A stretch of DNA of 64,000 nucleotides from Laccaria trichodermophora (lineage: Eukaryota > Basidiomycota > Agaricomycetes > Agaricales > Hydnangiaceae), in assembly GCA_018417955.1 (NCBI GenBank), contig JACTVC010000008.1:310001-374000 (forward strand). The letters are read 5' to 3'. The notes under the pieces were generated by a model that made no database searches, was not told the origin of the DNA, and was given only the letters and a program-made list of their open reading frames with translations. The translations under genes and the position numbers were made by a program. How positions within the stretch are numbered: position 1 is the stretch's first letter; every line of letters begins with the position of its first letter. Positions 1 to 11,811 of this stretch are shown one piece after another.

Positions 1-865
1 TCAATTTCGACATCGAGCGAGCTTCTCCAGTCCGTTCGCACTGCAAACTCACTCCAGCTCGAAGACATCTGCCCGGTAGTATCTGCTACAGGGTGGCGAG
101 TCTCCATCCTATCCACATGATTTCCAACCAACGAGTCCGAGGCTCGTTGACGTTCCAATCCCGTGAAAAGACAGGTAACAAAGGGAACTGGTCGTCTATC
201 TGAGAAACGCAAACCGCGGAAATGCCAGAGCGCAGTGGGTGCCTGCCTGAGGATCCCGGGGTGGGTGACAGGCGAGATATATAGGACCGAGGTTGGGTTA
301 GGGAAGGGGGAGTTTTTGAGCCATCGTTGGGGGGATGGTGATGGAGGAAGAGCTGGAGGTTGAACGTTGAGGAGCGGATGAGGGGATGGAGGGAAGCTTG
401 GACAGTGCTTCGCCTTTTGCTCGTACGTTTCGCAGAAGAAAGATAGGTAATTTGAGGGAATGGAGGAGGCGGTTGTGAGATGGATGGAGCTGGACGGCTG
501 CTAATGGGATGAGGGACGGATGTCGGTTGAAGGAGACAGATAAGGAGATAGATATTGATCAGGCTTCTTGCCCATCGTTTCCGTTCGTTTCATTTTATGC
601 CTCTGGTTGCTGAAGGCTCGACATCGAGGTACTTCGGAGAAATACACCGCTATTCAGACTGTTAAATGCGAGTCAGAGACTCATAGTGGTGACGAATTAG
701 AAAGTCTTACACAGGAATTATGACATTGTCCGGGCGAACTGGTCGTTCCCTGAAAATGTGAACCCATGCTTCAATCGTCAAGGCCCTGCTAATGTTGGAT
801 TTCGCCCCAGAACGCTCGCACGCCCCAGCGGAGAGGTGGATTTCTAAGACTGAGTATTTGAGGTG
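1..865 (+). repeat. Dispersed repeat X, copy 1 (left-truncated by window)
   Basis: Bases 1-542 match 26517-27058 at a constant offset of 26516 with no difference noticed by eye. Bases 541 to about 865 continue with homology to the reverse complement of 13797-14150, which carries a 91-residue open frame containing CFNRQGQLMLDFAPERS. The same frame is broken here. The repeat therefore has three copies in the window and is probably a duplicated piece of a former gene; I do not recognise the protein. The element starts before the window. Confidence 0.8.
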
Positions 866-2625
866 TGCTGGCGAGAAAGTGCAATCTCGCGGGTTGGGAA
901 AGTGCGTGGACAACGACAAACATTTGTGATAAGATCAATCACGACTTGGTTTATCACAAGCATCTCTCTCCTAGCCAGGATGCTCACCATCCAATCACCA
1001 TCTCTGCTCTACGTGCGCGTGAAGGCCCATCGTAGGCGTCGTCGAGCCACCTCGATGACATGGGTACGTACTCAGTACTCATTCCTCATCTGCTAACATT
1101 CTCATCGTCATTTCGTCAGTCCACAGAGTTGACCTGACATGACTATTTCAACGTCCCCATCTTTTTCTGGACAATATCTTCGCATAGACTTTCGACTGCC
1201 TCTAACACGCTGCGATCCTGGGGTTTCCGATGTCGGTCATTTGCCACACGCCTCCCAACACTCTTCCTCCTCTTTTGCCGCATCCTCATCGTTGTTCAAT
1301 GAAGGCAATGGCCACGATTTCCAGCAGCAACCTACAGGACGTTATTGAGTGCACTGATATCAGATGTGTGGATGATCTTGATGGACCGATGAACAACGGT
1401 GAGGTATATTCTCTATTTCAGATCCGTCTTCCATTCATACACACATTATCTAGTACCAAGGATCGTGTGTATCGCAAGCCGCTCGCGGGCGTCCATTTCT
1501 CCTCAATGGTTCTTTACCGTAACTCAAACGCAGGTAACGATCCTCTCTGTTTTTCGTCGCTTTCATCTAACCCTCCTCACAGTTAAAGCTTTTCGGGTGG
1601 CGAGATTAAAGAAAAGGAGACACCATTCAAAGGTCGTCACCCAGCAAGCCTCACAACCCGGTGTACTGATGTGGCAGATAACCGTGGACAGGAGGGATCG
1701 CCGGATACTTGGAGGATGTAGGTTCGTTCGATGTTAAAGTTTCAGCTGTTGCTGATGTGCCCTCAGGTCGGCAGAATTCAAGTTGGCTCGACAATACCGT
1801 TCGCCGGGGACATGATCTCAAACATACCACGGGTTGTTCAAAGACTTGGCATCTCTTCCATTCCGCTCGTTTGCACGCTACGTATATTGGCCTGGCCGTG
1901 GTCGTCCAATTGATTTGGTTTGGTAAGTGAGATTTCATCTGTACCGCTCCTTTTCTACCTCTCACTAGTCCGATCTAGAGCTACCAGTTCCTCGAACCTG
2001 CCGTGCGCTTCTGATAAGATGGCCTGCGGGGTGACGTGCATCGTCTCGGACTGACGATGCTTGGGTCGGCGGTGGAACGGTGGACTGTTAGACACTTGGC
2101 ATCCGAGAGAGGGGACGGAGGACGATCGTACGGGTGACATACCATCAAGGAGGCCAACTTTCGGCGGGTGTCGGACGTCGTCATGGGGCAGGGATTGCTA
2201 GGCGGGTGCAACTGGGTTTCGTCTGCGTTGTTGAGCACTGTGGCTTCTCAGTGACGACGTGCTGCAGCGTGGTTTGGCTTCACCATAGGCCATACGTCTA
2301 GTGCTGTGGAAGGCCGTGGTCGGCTACCGAGATCGGTAGTCTCGAGTTCCTGTGGGTGGGGACAATGGTACAACAAAAAGGGAGTGTTAGTTCGAGCAGC
2401 AATTCTGTGGTCGCGTTTGGGTCGCGTCAGCCGGGGGGTTGCACTGTACAGATCCGTGCTTTGGGAGAGAAACTGGCCTTCAATAGTAGGAGCGGTTAAG
2501 AAACCGTAGGAAGGGAACCTAGCTAGACCCATAATCCTGTCGCACTCTTGGTACATACTAAGTACTTGCAAGAAGATGTTTCAATATTTTGTTATGTCGT
2601 GATCACATGACTACAACACAACGTT
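866..2625. other. No identifiable gene
   Basis: Only short overlapping open frames on both strands, none with a motif I recognise. Some GT/AG pairs with fungal intron spacing are present (for example a donor near 1062), so this may be a decayed multi-exon gene, but no coherent protein could be assembled. Confidence 0.5.
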
Positions 2626-2910
2626 GGCCCGGTTATCATGGTTGTGGGACAGTGGGAGTATAAAAGGAAAGAGAGAAAAATTCCCAAAAAGGAAAGAGAA
2701 AAAGGAGGGATCTCTAGACTTCTTGGTATGCTTGGGATTGATAAATTTTTCAAAAAATAACCACAGCCTATAATGATTGTCATATTACTTTTCCACAATA
2801 CTTCTGAGAGTGAAAAATAAAACCATGAAGACTTTTTAGCATTCTGACCCCCCAAAACAAATCCAAAACATCAAGAGATCCTTACTTTTACAATCCTTTC
2901 AACTGCATGA

Positions 2911-3406
2911 CACAGGGGAGAAATGGTGATTTGTCTGATGAGTAAATCCTGGGCAAATGTTGATCAGAGGCATTATTGCTCAATAATTTACTTCACGTTT
3001 GTCAGGTCAGTAAATTCAAAATATACCTAACATTAAACATCAACTGCAATTAGGATGTGCACAAAGGACCACATGAGAATTATCAGTAAAATGTGCATCA
3101 AATTTTCCCCAGCAGCTCATTCAATATTTGATTTTGATGTGCCCAGATATTATATGTATCCAGAATATGCCCAATAGTTCAAGACACATTTTAAGTAAAT
3201 TCATCAGCTTCATTTAGATTTTCACTAATGGGCATATTTTACATGGGACTACCATCCATAGTGTCTTTTTATCTCAGCTTTATTTCTGTATACATTTTAA
3301 GTTTATCTTTTGAACAAATGTGAAGAAAATCATTGAGCAATAATGCCTCCAATCAACATATGCCCAGTAATTTACTCATTGGACAAATCACTGTTCCTCC
3401 CCTGTG
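2911..3406. mobile_element. PIF/Harbinger-like MITE inside left palindrome arm
   Basis: A 496 bp segment starts CACAGGGGAG and ends CTCCCCTGTG. Its ends stay complementary, imperfectly, for roughly 95 bp, including a shared GGCATTATTGCTCAAT stretch. It is flanked by TGA on both sides (2908-2910 and 3407-3409). A 3-bp target duplication with long TIRs and no coding capacity suits a PIF/Harbinger-type MITE; superfamily assignment is inference. Confidence 0.65.
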
Positions 3407-4655
3407 TGAACCACAGGCATTTATGTATGCATTGATCCTTCCTAATTATCCCTCCACATCTTTCTTTTTCACACTTCCAACAATTCATTCTGCACATCTT
3501 AGACCAATGTCCTGTGTTGATTTTCTAGTTTTCTGTTGGGTATCTAGTTTCTGTGTCTGCCCCAATGTATTATTTCCATTAGGAGATACACTTGGTCCTG
3601 CAACAGGTAGTAGATGTATATTATAGAGCCTTAGGGCCTCATTTCTTGGTTTCAATCAGAAGAATGACTGCTAGTTCCTTTCCTTGTATTGGGGGGCTGG
3701 GCCACTGATATAGTTGTGGTCATGAAGCTGTATTTTTTTTTTTTTTTTTTTCAGATTTATCAATTTGAGCTTCAACTCCTTTGTATTGAGATCTGGCTGG
3801 AATTGTGTTGCAACATTTAACTTCCAGGTTGCATAACATTCAGTCAGAGTCATTCCTCAAGCTAAAATTACCGTCAATAAATGATACTTTTTATAACAAG
3901 GGATGATGCAGTACACAATGTTGTGGAGGGAAAGATGTCAAAAACGTCGAAAATTCAAAGGACAGGACAAGACAGGGGCATGAGAACTATTTGCCAAATT
4001 AAGGCAATTCTCAATATAGAAATCATAGCAGCTCTATGATTTCTATATTGAGAATTGCCTTAATCTGGCAAATAGTTCTCATGCCCCTGTCTTGTCCTGT
4101 CCTTTGAATTTTCGACGTTTTTGACATCTTTCCCTCCACAACATTGTGTACTGCATCATCCCTTGTTATAAAAAGTATCATTTATTGACGGTAATTTTAG
4201 CTTGAGGAATGACTCTGACTGAATGTTATGCAACCTGGAAGTTAAATGTTGCAACACAATTCCAGCCAGATCTCAATACAAAGGAGTTGAAGCTCAAATT
4301 GATAAATCTGAAAAAAAAAAAAAAAAAAATACAGCTTCATGACCACAACTATATCAGTGGCCCAGCCCCCCAATACAAGGAAAGGAACTAGCAGTCATTC
4401 TTCTGATTGAAACCAAGAAATGAGGCCCTAAGGCTCTATAATATACATCTACTACCTGTTGCAGGACCAAGTGTATCTCCTAATGGAAATAATACATTGG
4501 GGCAGACACAGAAACTAGATACCCAACAGAAAACTAGAAAATCAACACAGGACATTGGTCTAAGATGTGCAGAATGAATTGTTGGAAGTGTGAAAAAGAA
4601 AGATGTGGAGGGATAATTAGGAAGGATCAATGCATACATAAATGCCTGTGGTTCA

Positions 4656-5151
4656 CACAGGGGAGGAACAGTGATTTGTCCAATGAGTAAATTACTGGGC
4701 ATATGTTGATTGGAGGCATTATTGCTCAATGATTTTCTTCACATTTGTTCAAAAGATAAACTTAAAATGTATACAGAAATAAAGCTGAGATAAAAAGACA
4801 CTATGGATGGTAGTCCCATGTAAAATATGCCCATTAGTGAAAATCTAAATGAAGCTGATGAATTTACTTAAAATGTGTCTTGAACTATTGGGCATATTCT
4901 GGATACATATAATATCTGGGCACATCAAAATCAAATATTGAATGAGCTGCTGGGGAAAATTTGATGCACATTTTACTGATAATTCTCATGTGGTCCTTTG
5001 TGCACATCCTAATTGCAGTTGATGTTTAATGTTAGGTATATTTTGAATTTACTGACCTGACAAACGTGAAGTAAATTATTGAGCAATAATGCCTCTGATC
5101 AACATTTGCCCAGGATTTACTCATCAGACAAATCACCATTTCTCCCCTGTG
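4656..5151. mobile_element. Mirror copy of the MITE in right palindrome arm
   Basis: Reverse complement of 2911-3406 (coordinates sum to 8062), again with TGA/TCA flanks. It was duplicated with the palindrome rather than inserted independently, since its position is exactly symmetric. Confidence 0.65.
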
Positions 5152-5505
5152 TCATGCAGTTGAAAGGATTGTAAAAGTAAGGATCTCTTGATGTTTTGGA
5201 TTTGTTTTGGGGGGTCAGAATGCTAAAAAGTCTTCATGGTTTTATTTTTCACTCTCAGAAGTATTGTGGAAAAGTAATATGACAATCATTATAGGCTGTG
5301 GTTATTTTTTGAAAAATTTATCAATCCCAAGCATACCAAGAAGTCTAGAAATCCCTCCTTTTTCTCTTTCCTTTTTGGGAATTTTTCTCTCTTTCCTTTT
5401 ATACTCCCACAACCATGATAACTGGGCCTTCAATTAGACTCGCAAGCTCTATGTCACAGCAGTCACAGGACATTACGAGGCACATGATAAGAGAAGGGCA
5501 AGCTT

Positions 5506-6323
5506 CAAGGGGGTGTCGGGATCATAATCCTGGACCAGGGGCCGGTTGGTTGGTTGGGCCATCAGGTCGTTAAAAAAAAATTGGAAGCTCAAAAATTTTG
5601 GCCCAAAAACACTATAGATGGCCTTCCTGGTGGATAAAGTATACATAATAGATACTAGAAAGCCTCAAGATGCGCTAAATGCCTCAGAATGTGCCAAAAA
5701 CACCAATGAGACTGCTTACATAAGGCAATAATAACATGGGACCATTGATAACTTTCGTTAGTGTGGCAACTGTAAACAACCTTTGATTATAATTTGTTAG
5801 CATATTCCAGGGCATGCAAACTCACTGTGAGATTCCACAGAACAGGACACTCACACTGTAGGCCATCTAAGTATTTCAAGCTCAGAAATTGTCAACAAGG
5901 AAACATGAGGTCAGTGTGAAAGATGAAAACGTAACGTTGTCGACATTGGAGGATTAGAGGATTGCTTTTGTGGATCCTGAGCAGAGCTAACCGCCAACAA
6001 TGTGATCCAGTGGGATGTGAAACTGTGTGGGTCAGTAAACCTACTTTCTGTTAGGTTTTCAACATAAAATGTACTTACATCTTCACATCAAACCATTCTA
6101 ATATCATCTCATTTGTGTTTACCATGTGCAGATGCCTATGCATTGGGTCTGTGATGCATGTTCAACATCAAGAGGAGGACCAGGAGGAAAGGCTGCATGA
6201 CAGTGACGTCATATTTCCTAAAGTAGACATGTGCCTGATTATGTTGGGTGGTTGGTTCAGCCCAGCACTCACTACCAAAAAAATCGACCCTAGGTCTTTT
6301 TTTAAAATCCCAACACCCCCTTG
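5506..6323. mobile_element. Short TIR element, CAAGGGGG family
   Basis: 818 bp with ends CAAGGGGGTGTCGGGAT and ATCCCAACACCCCCTTG (complementary apart from one base). The subterminal layout (TIR, GGACC, GGTTGGTTGG, poly-A, 'ggccc..ac') matches the elements at 6488 and 28272, and the right end (GACCCTAGGTC then poly-T) matches that of 28272-28974. It has no open frame of note, so it is a non-autonomous member. No convincing target duplication remains. Confidence 0.7.
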
Positions 6324-6487
6324 GTGAGCTTGCAAGCAGACTGGAAACTCTTGTTGCCCTTTTGGCAGAGAGTTGATTTCCCTGCCAAACCAGAGGGGGT
6401 CACTTCAACAAATAAGCCTTCAATTTAAAAAAAAAACACCTCAAAGTTAGTATACAAAAGTTGACTTTTACAATGAGTAGAACAAAA

Positions 6488-8264
6488 CAAGGGGGCACCA
6501 GCAATAGAATGCTGGACCGGTACCCAGTTAGTTAGTCCAAAATCCAGTCCAAAAAAAAAAAAAAAGGAATTTTCAACAACTTAGTTCCCAAATCATTGTA
6601 GAATGTCATATCAGTTTACTGTGACCCAGCCAGACTCCCACCTATGCTAACTAGTGTTGTAGAGTCCAAATAATAGTGGTTTCTGTTGTACATAATCGTG
6701 CTTATGCTATAATTATCTTATCACAAATCACAAAAATCTTTTTCAGATTTCCAACATGAAAATGGAACCAGTAGAACCTGCAATGCAATCTCAGGTAAGT
6801 AGTCAAACATCTGTCAATCAGGTTACTTACTGGTCATCTTGACAGGGAAGTAATATGGTGCCAATGTCAGAGTTGGTTTTTGATGCCGACAGATGCACCA
6901 TATGTCCAGAGTGCAAAGTATGCATCCACTGCAGCAGTGTTGGGATCTTGAACCTCACAATATGTCATATGGGTTCGAAAATCTGCTGTGAAACAAAAGC
7001 AAAACATGATAAGGACAACAAGAAGAAGAATTCTTCCATACTCACCTTTTTCAAATGACTAAAAGTGGCCCCTGTGCCTTCAAAAGCCATGCCTACAACC
7101 ATAATCAGTAACTGTCAACTGACAAGTGGGGCAAGTTTAACCTCTTCCCCCCCCCCCCCCCCCAACATTCATAAAATGCTGCTCTCTGGACAGCCAGTCA
7201 GCAAACTCATTGCAAAATTCCAGTCTCTGATCAATAACCTACCAGAGAGTGTTCCTGAAGTGTTGGCTGATGATCCTCTTGCAATTTTTGAAGAAGACCC
7301 CAAGAGTTTTGATGACCTGAGCCTGGATGCTGAGGAACTCTGGGAGGTGAAGTTGAATGGGCTGCTGAAGGCAGTGTTGGGTTGGGGGGTGGATCAGAGC
7401 ATGGATGGGATGATACAGCAAGGTCAGAAGGGTGTAGATGGCCTTGCAAAATTTGTGGAATACTTTATCATGAAGCATGGGGTGAGTGAAGCTTTATTCG
7501 AGGGAAAGCTGTTGCACCTGTTAGGAGAACTTGAGAAACTGTGAGTCCGATATGCTTCGACTTTTTTTTGGGGTTTGGTACTCATCTCTATCTGTGGTGG
7601 TAGGCCATTGACTCATACCAATACCACCACAGTGCCTATGATATCTTCCAAACCTTCATCTATTGATATCACCCAATCTGACAGAATGGACATATCGACA
7701 TTATGAGGGTCTTCATAAAAACTCACCATTTGCATATTACGGTTTCAGTGGACTTCAGGAACTCCTTTAAAAGAAGAACCAACTATGGCATTATCAGACC
7801 AGAAGAGGTTGCTGATGGCCATAGCAAGTGGGAGTGTCAATCGTGTTGATCATGTCATAAGTCTTGGTCTTCACCAAAAAAAGGGCACACATGGACTTCT
7901 GGCTTCATGCCTGGCAGTTGCAGATGGAGTGTACAAGCCAAAAAGCTTTCCAGAGGAAGAGGACATGAAGGCACTCCTCCTCTGGAAACTTGCTGGAAAT
8001 TGTGTGGCTGAAATCAACCATCAAGCTAATGGGGCACAAAGTGTCTCATACCTTAGAACTCGGTCAACTGTTCCCCCAATTGTCCCCTCCCATGCATGGC
8101 CAATGGTGGATGAAGTTCACAGCAATGTAAATGTGATCCTCCATGGTATACTCAAAGTGATGCACCAAAGGATAGGTTTGAGCATCATTCATGCTGCTGT
8201 TTTTGCTGTCTATAGACCAGTTTCCATCTGCATCGGCTTAAACTGGTTTATGACTGGTCTTTAG
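6488..8264 (+). mobile_element. Truncated CAAGGGGG-family element with gene remnant
   Basis: The left end CAAGGGGGCACCAGC and the following few hundred bases match the element at 28272 closely. Unlike that copy, this one keeps more of the gene (to about 8190). No right TIR is visible before unrelated AT-rich sequence begins, so the 3' part is lost. 28272-28974 looks like an internal-deletion derivative of this longer form. Confidence 0.65.
6756..8264 (+). pseudogene. Zinc-finger TE gene, interrupted and truncated
   Basis: Exon 1 (6756-6794, 13 codons), a 51-nt GT/AG intron (6795-6845), then exon 2 from 6846. Exon 2 encodes a BED-like finger (CPEC, then HMGSKIC) and FFK, then meets TGA at 7056-7058. 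The same frame continues (LKVAPVPSK...) to about 7542 with a predicted helical region. Later, 7785-8180 encodes LLMAIASGSV, EEEDMKALLLWKLAGN and SVSYLRTRSTVPPI. From memory this architecture is common in TE-linked Agaricomycetes proteins; I cannot name the family with certainty. The finger, the single stop and the abrupt loss of similarity after MHQR near 8180 indicate a dead copy. The exon 1/intron/exon 2 structure is conserved at 28556-28858. Confidence 0.7.
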
Positions 8265-9345
8265 GCCAATATTTTAAAATTGAAAATTATGAATCAGTAA
8301 ATTTATTAACATCTTTATTAGCTTCAAGACAAGCCCAAGAATGTTAAATTGCATTAGGAATTGGTGCTTCTATAAAATAAGACTGGTACATCTATTATTC
8401 CCAAAAGTGATTTACATTTTAATTCATATCTCTCTTGTTTTTTGACCAAATCATACATTCTTGGGTGCATTTTAAAGGGTATTTAAGGGGCTACAAAAGA
8501 CTGGTTCACATTAACAGGTTTTTTTGCAGTCTTTACATCTCAAAAATAAAAAGATCAAAACACAGGTCTGGTCTGGTTACAGTGTTTTTCCAGTAATGAG
8601 ACAAGACTTCCAAATACTAACACTTTCTGCCTTTTCCCTCCCTTCCTTTTCCCCCCCACTTTCTTTTCCCTCCCCTTCCTTTTTCTTTGTCTATCTCCCC
8701 TCCCTTTTCTCTCCCCCTTCCTTGTGCATCCTTCCTCCTTTTCTCTCCCCTTTCCCTGTGCCTCCTCCCTTCCTTGTGCTTCTCTTTCTCAGAAATTTCA
8801 TCCTTTCCCACCCCTTTTATCAGCATGTATCAATTTTGCATCACATCTGAAAACAAAGGATCCATTTGCTTTGGCTTTCCTCTTAATCTTACCCATCAGT
8901 CTAACCTTTACTACAATTTCACTAACATGAAAATGCTTTGAATATTTCAGCTTTTGTTCACCCTTTACAGGTGTGGTAAAGGCAAAGCAAAGTTCTTGGC
9001 CTGGATTTTTAAAAATCCCATGCCTTTCCCAACATGAAATACTTTAAATATAATCAGAATGTTCCTGAAAAGAAAAAGTGTCACACTTTCTCAGGATATT
9101 CTAACTAGTAATATTGGGCAATGTTTCTTGTGTGGTGATTGTTGAGAGAGAAAGGTGATGTGACATGTCACATATGAAAACCATGATCAACAAACATATG
9201 CACATGATGCATCCAAGCACATGTCCATGGGTCATGTGACTCATCACATGCATCAAGCCTCAGACTAGTCCTGTCTGAAAATCCCAATGGACCCCCACAG
9301 ACTGAAAAAATTGGCTGGTACATCAGCCAATACTCAGTCCTAGGA
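8265..9345. other. AT-rich spacer with C/T-rich tract
   Basis: No gene seen. 8617-8815 is an almost pure C/T tract on the + strand, giving spurious Pro/Ser/Phe- and Lys/Glu/Gly-rich frames on the two strands. 9170-9250 is rich in ACATG/CATG words. Confidence 0.6.
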
Positions 9346-9600
9346 TTGTGCAGGAATCCTCAGGAATCTGTGGGGCACAATAAAGACCTCTGGAAAGGCT
9401 TTGTTTTCAGTCAGTTACTGAAATTTTCAGATAGTCATCACAATCTTAACATGTATAAGATATCACAGAGGTCAATTGTTACAAAAGTTTTCATAAAGCT
9501 ATTTGAACAAGTTATTGAGTTCTGTGAAGTAAGAGTTTATAATTGGTATATCTTCACTAATTTTTCAAGATCTTCCAACAGACAGTAAGTAATGATCAGG
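9346..9600 (+). pseudogene. Inverted duplicate of NLR 3' exons
   Basis: On the + strand this segment repeats, with clear divergence, the minus-strand 3' part of the NLR gene (11740-11960). Shared items include TTTTCAG before a GTCAGT-like donor, CTTAACATGTATAAGA, a 30-nt exon (9499-9528, LFEQVIEFCE) with AAG acceptor and GTAAGAG donor, and a 3-nt exon ACA (9582-9584) between CCAACAG and GTAAGT. No further codon-sized exon follows on this strand. It lies at the far end of the codon-exon array, so the array is bounded by inverted copies of the same exons. Confidence 0.7.
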
Positions 9601-11811
9601 CCACAATGCTGTAGGGTGGTAGTCTCAGCAATGAATATGTCATATACAAACACCACAAGAGACTGAAACTGAAACTGAGTACATAGAATTTTGCTTCTCC
9701 TCAGTATCTACATAACTCAATGATAGACATGTAAAAGAAACTATTAGTTGAGGAGATGTAGCAACCACTAAGAGGAATAGAGATGGTGAACAAGAAGAAA
9801 TAAAACAGATAAATACACATACAAAACTGGGCAGTTTGCAAAGAAATAGGCTCATTGTAATCTGGATAGCTGTGTCTCTCTCTATATATTTTGAACATGA
9901 ATATCGAGTAAGTGGTAACAGATAGAAAAAAAGCATACTCTCTAAAAATGGGAGAGTTGTATGACACCAAAGATTCTAATATGGTAGAAAATGGAGTTGA
10001 CTTGCCCACTATATATTGGAAATAAGTGACCTGGTTAAATAATGTGAAGAAGTACATACTTTCTAACAAAAAGAATGGTTGAAAGAGGAGCTGGAGTTGG
10101 AAATGGATCAAAGACATACAAGCTACAAAACATGAGCATTCTTCTATAATAAGAAATAAAAACATACAATCTGATTTAGAATAATCATATATTAGAGTGA
10201 TGGAAATGAGAGTGAATGGACAACCGACAATCTAAAAAAATGAAGTGAAGAGATGTTATAAAATTGGTCTATGGAATGCTTAAACTTGACTAACCTCCTT
10301 AAAAGATATTGATTGAAGATTGATTACCTGATAAAGAATAATGACTGAATAGATACAGATTGAAAAACAAAATGTACAAAATAAAACTTACAAGATATGC
10401 AGGAGAGACCACATACTTTCTTAAGAAAAGTAAGGAGAGATAGTGTGATAAGAGTAATTCATGGCCAAAAGCAAAGAAACTCACCTGCTAAAAAGAAGCA
10501 CCAAAATATGTGTTACCAGAAGGGTGTACATTAAAAACCAGGCCAACTCACCCTCTGAAACAAGACAGGCCACAGTCAGTGTCACCAGAAGAGTGCACAT
10601 TACAAACCAGGCCAACTCACCCACTGAAACAAGACAGGCCACAGTCAGTGTCACCAGAAGAGTGCACATTACAAACCAGGCCAACTCACATCCTGAAACA
10701 AGACAGGCCACAGTCAGTCTCACCAGAAGAGTGCACATTAAAAACCAGGCCAACTCACAAACTGAAACAAGACAGGCCACAGTCAGTGTCACCAGAAGAG
10801 TGCACATTAAAAACCAGGCCAACTCACCCCCTGAAACAAGACAGGCCACAGTCAGTGTCACCAGAAGAGTGCACATTAAAAACCAGGCCAACTCACCCTC
10901 TGAAACAAGACAGGCCACAGTCAGTGTCAACAGAAGAGTGCACATTAAAAACCAGGCCAACTCACATCCTGAAACAAGACAGGCCACAGTCAGTCTCACC
11001 AGAAGAGTGCATATCAACAACCAGACCAACTCACTTTCTATAAAAGAATGGCCAGAGCATGTGTTTTAGAAGTGTGCAAAATCAAATGGAGGAAAGCATA
11101 CTTTCTGAAATAGGGAACAGCACATCATAATCACCAGAACAGTGCACAAGAAAGGGAAAGGCCAGAGAATGAGTCAGCATATGAGTTAATAGTTAATAGA
11201 GGAACAACTCACAATCTAGCAAATGGTAGGTGTAGAAGAGAATTGAGTCAGAACATAGTTATTTCAGAAACTTAATAATAACTTACCCACTAAAGAAATC
11301 CCTTATATTCATACAGAGACAATGTAAATAGACCATATATCACCTTATAAATTCATAAACAAGAACATTAGCTGTACAAGTAGCAAGGTCAATGGTTAAT
11401 ACTTACTTCCTGAAAGAAACAGACAGCTGCTGATAAGATATGACATGTTAGGCAAAATATTGGCCCACATACTAATGACAACCATGAGAATAGATAAAAA
11501 CTTGAACAATTTATAGACATACATTCTGCAAGAGAAAACAACAATCAGAATAAATCTATTCTTCTCTTCATGATTGTTTTGTTCTTACTTCCTGTGCTTT
11601 ATCAATAGCAATAAAAATTTGTTATATTTTGGCTTACATTCTGTAAAACAAATCAATGTCTTATTATGATACCTTTTAGTTGCTGTTTGTCATCACATAC
11701 CTCCTATTGACCTTACAGATTAACTTGTGAGCAGCAATATGCCCCTGTTACTTACTGTCTGTTGGAATATCTCAATAAATTACTGAAGATATCTTTTTTA
11801 TAAACTCTTAC
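9600..11811 (-). other. Array of single-codon (3-nt) exons
   Basis: Read on the minus strand, the region repeats one pattern: pyrimidine-rich stretch, AG, three bases, GTRNGT-like donor, 45-71 nt, and again. Strict cases (codon, lower + coordinate): ACA 11756, GAG 11701, AAT 11638, GAA 11589, AAT 11523, TAT 11469, GAA 11407, TGG 11287, ATT 11213, AAA 11102, AAA 11035, GAT 10966, AGG 10897, GGG 10828, TTT 10759, GAT 10690, TGG 10621, AGG 10552, CAG 10485, AAA 10417, GAG 10295, ATT 10229, ATT 10168, CTT 10120, AAA 10060, TGG 10006 (GC donor), AGA 9939. Positions 11344, 11148 and 10357 have a donor and the right spacing but a mutated acceptor. Below 9930 similar sites have 2-, 4- or 6-nt gaps or a lost donor. 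No stop codon occurs among the 27. Exon 11812-11841 (IFQQVIDFCE) precedes the array. Splicing is inferred, not observed. Confidence 0.75.
10552..11037 (-). repeat. 69-bp tandem repeat: 66-nt intron plus one codon
   Basis: Seven full 69-bp units plus a final codon. Each 66-nt intron-like spacer (minus strand) runs from GTGAGTTGG to TTGTTTCAG, with a branch-point-like CTGAC about 21 nt before the AG. Two adjacent spacers are identical and five of the six others differ from consensus by one or two bases; the one nearest 11030 differs by several. The three bases between spacers are, in + order, CCT, CCA, ATC, AAA, CCC, CCT, ATC, TTT. The long frames readable through the tract (202 aa +, 182 aa -) follow from 69 being divisible by three. 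Confidence 0.9.

Larger units (their letters stand above)
2626..5428. repeat. 2.8 kb near-perfect palindrome (inverted duplication)
   Basis: The two arms (2626-4028 and 4034-5428) are reverse complements: paired coordinates sum to 8062 over almost the whole length, with a 5-base centre (4029-4033). By eye the differences are one substitution beside the centre, an 8-base insertion in the left arm near 2648 and an end mismatch at GGCCC. The homopolymer runs near 3730 and 4310 are also equal in length. Arms carry no convincing gene; the mirrored 97- and 60-codon frames are shared only because the DNA is duplicated. No clear target-site duplication was found at the ends, so foldback element, replication-born inverted duplication and assembly artefact all remain possible. 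Confidence 0.9.

Noticed and set aside
3333..4729. Duplicated 97-aa and 60-aa genes in the palindrome
   Set aside because: Identity is due to the palindrome; composition is not protein-like and a poly-A/T tract runs through the 60-aa frame.
8524..8941. Pro/Ser/Phe-rich small proteins
   Set aside because: Produced by the C/T tract at 8617-8815.
10021..10340. Zero-length (AG directly followed by GT) recursive splice points near 10030 and 10327
   Set aside because: They do not fit the periodicity of the array and their donors are weak; chance matches are likely.
10552..11037. CRISPR-like array
   Set aside because: Repeats are 66 bp with 3-bp 'spacers' in a eukaryotic gene context; spacer size and setting do not fit CRISPR.
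10461..11069. 202-codon (+) and 182-codon (-) open frames as repeat proteins
   Set aside because: They are a by-product of a 69-bp unit without stops in several frames. The unit carries complete splice signals on the minus strand, which explains its conservation better.
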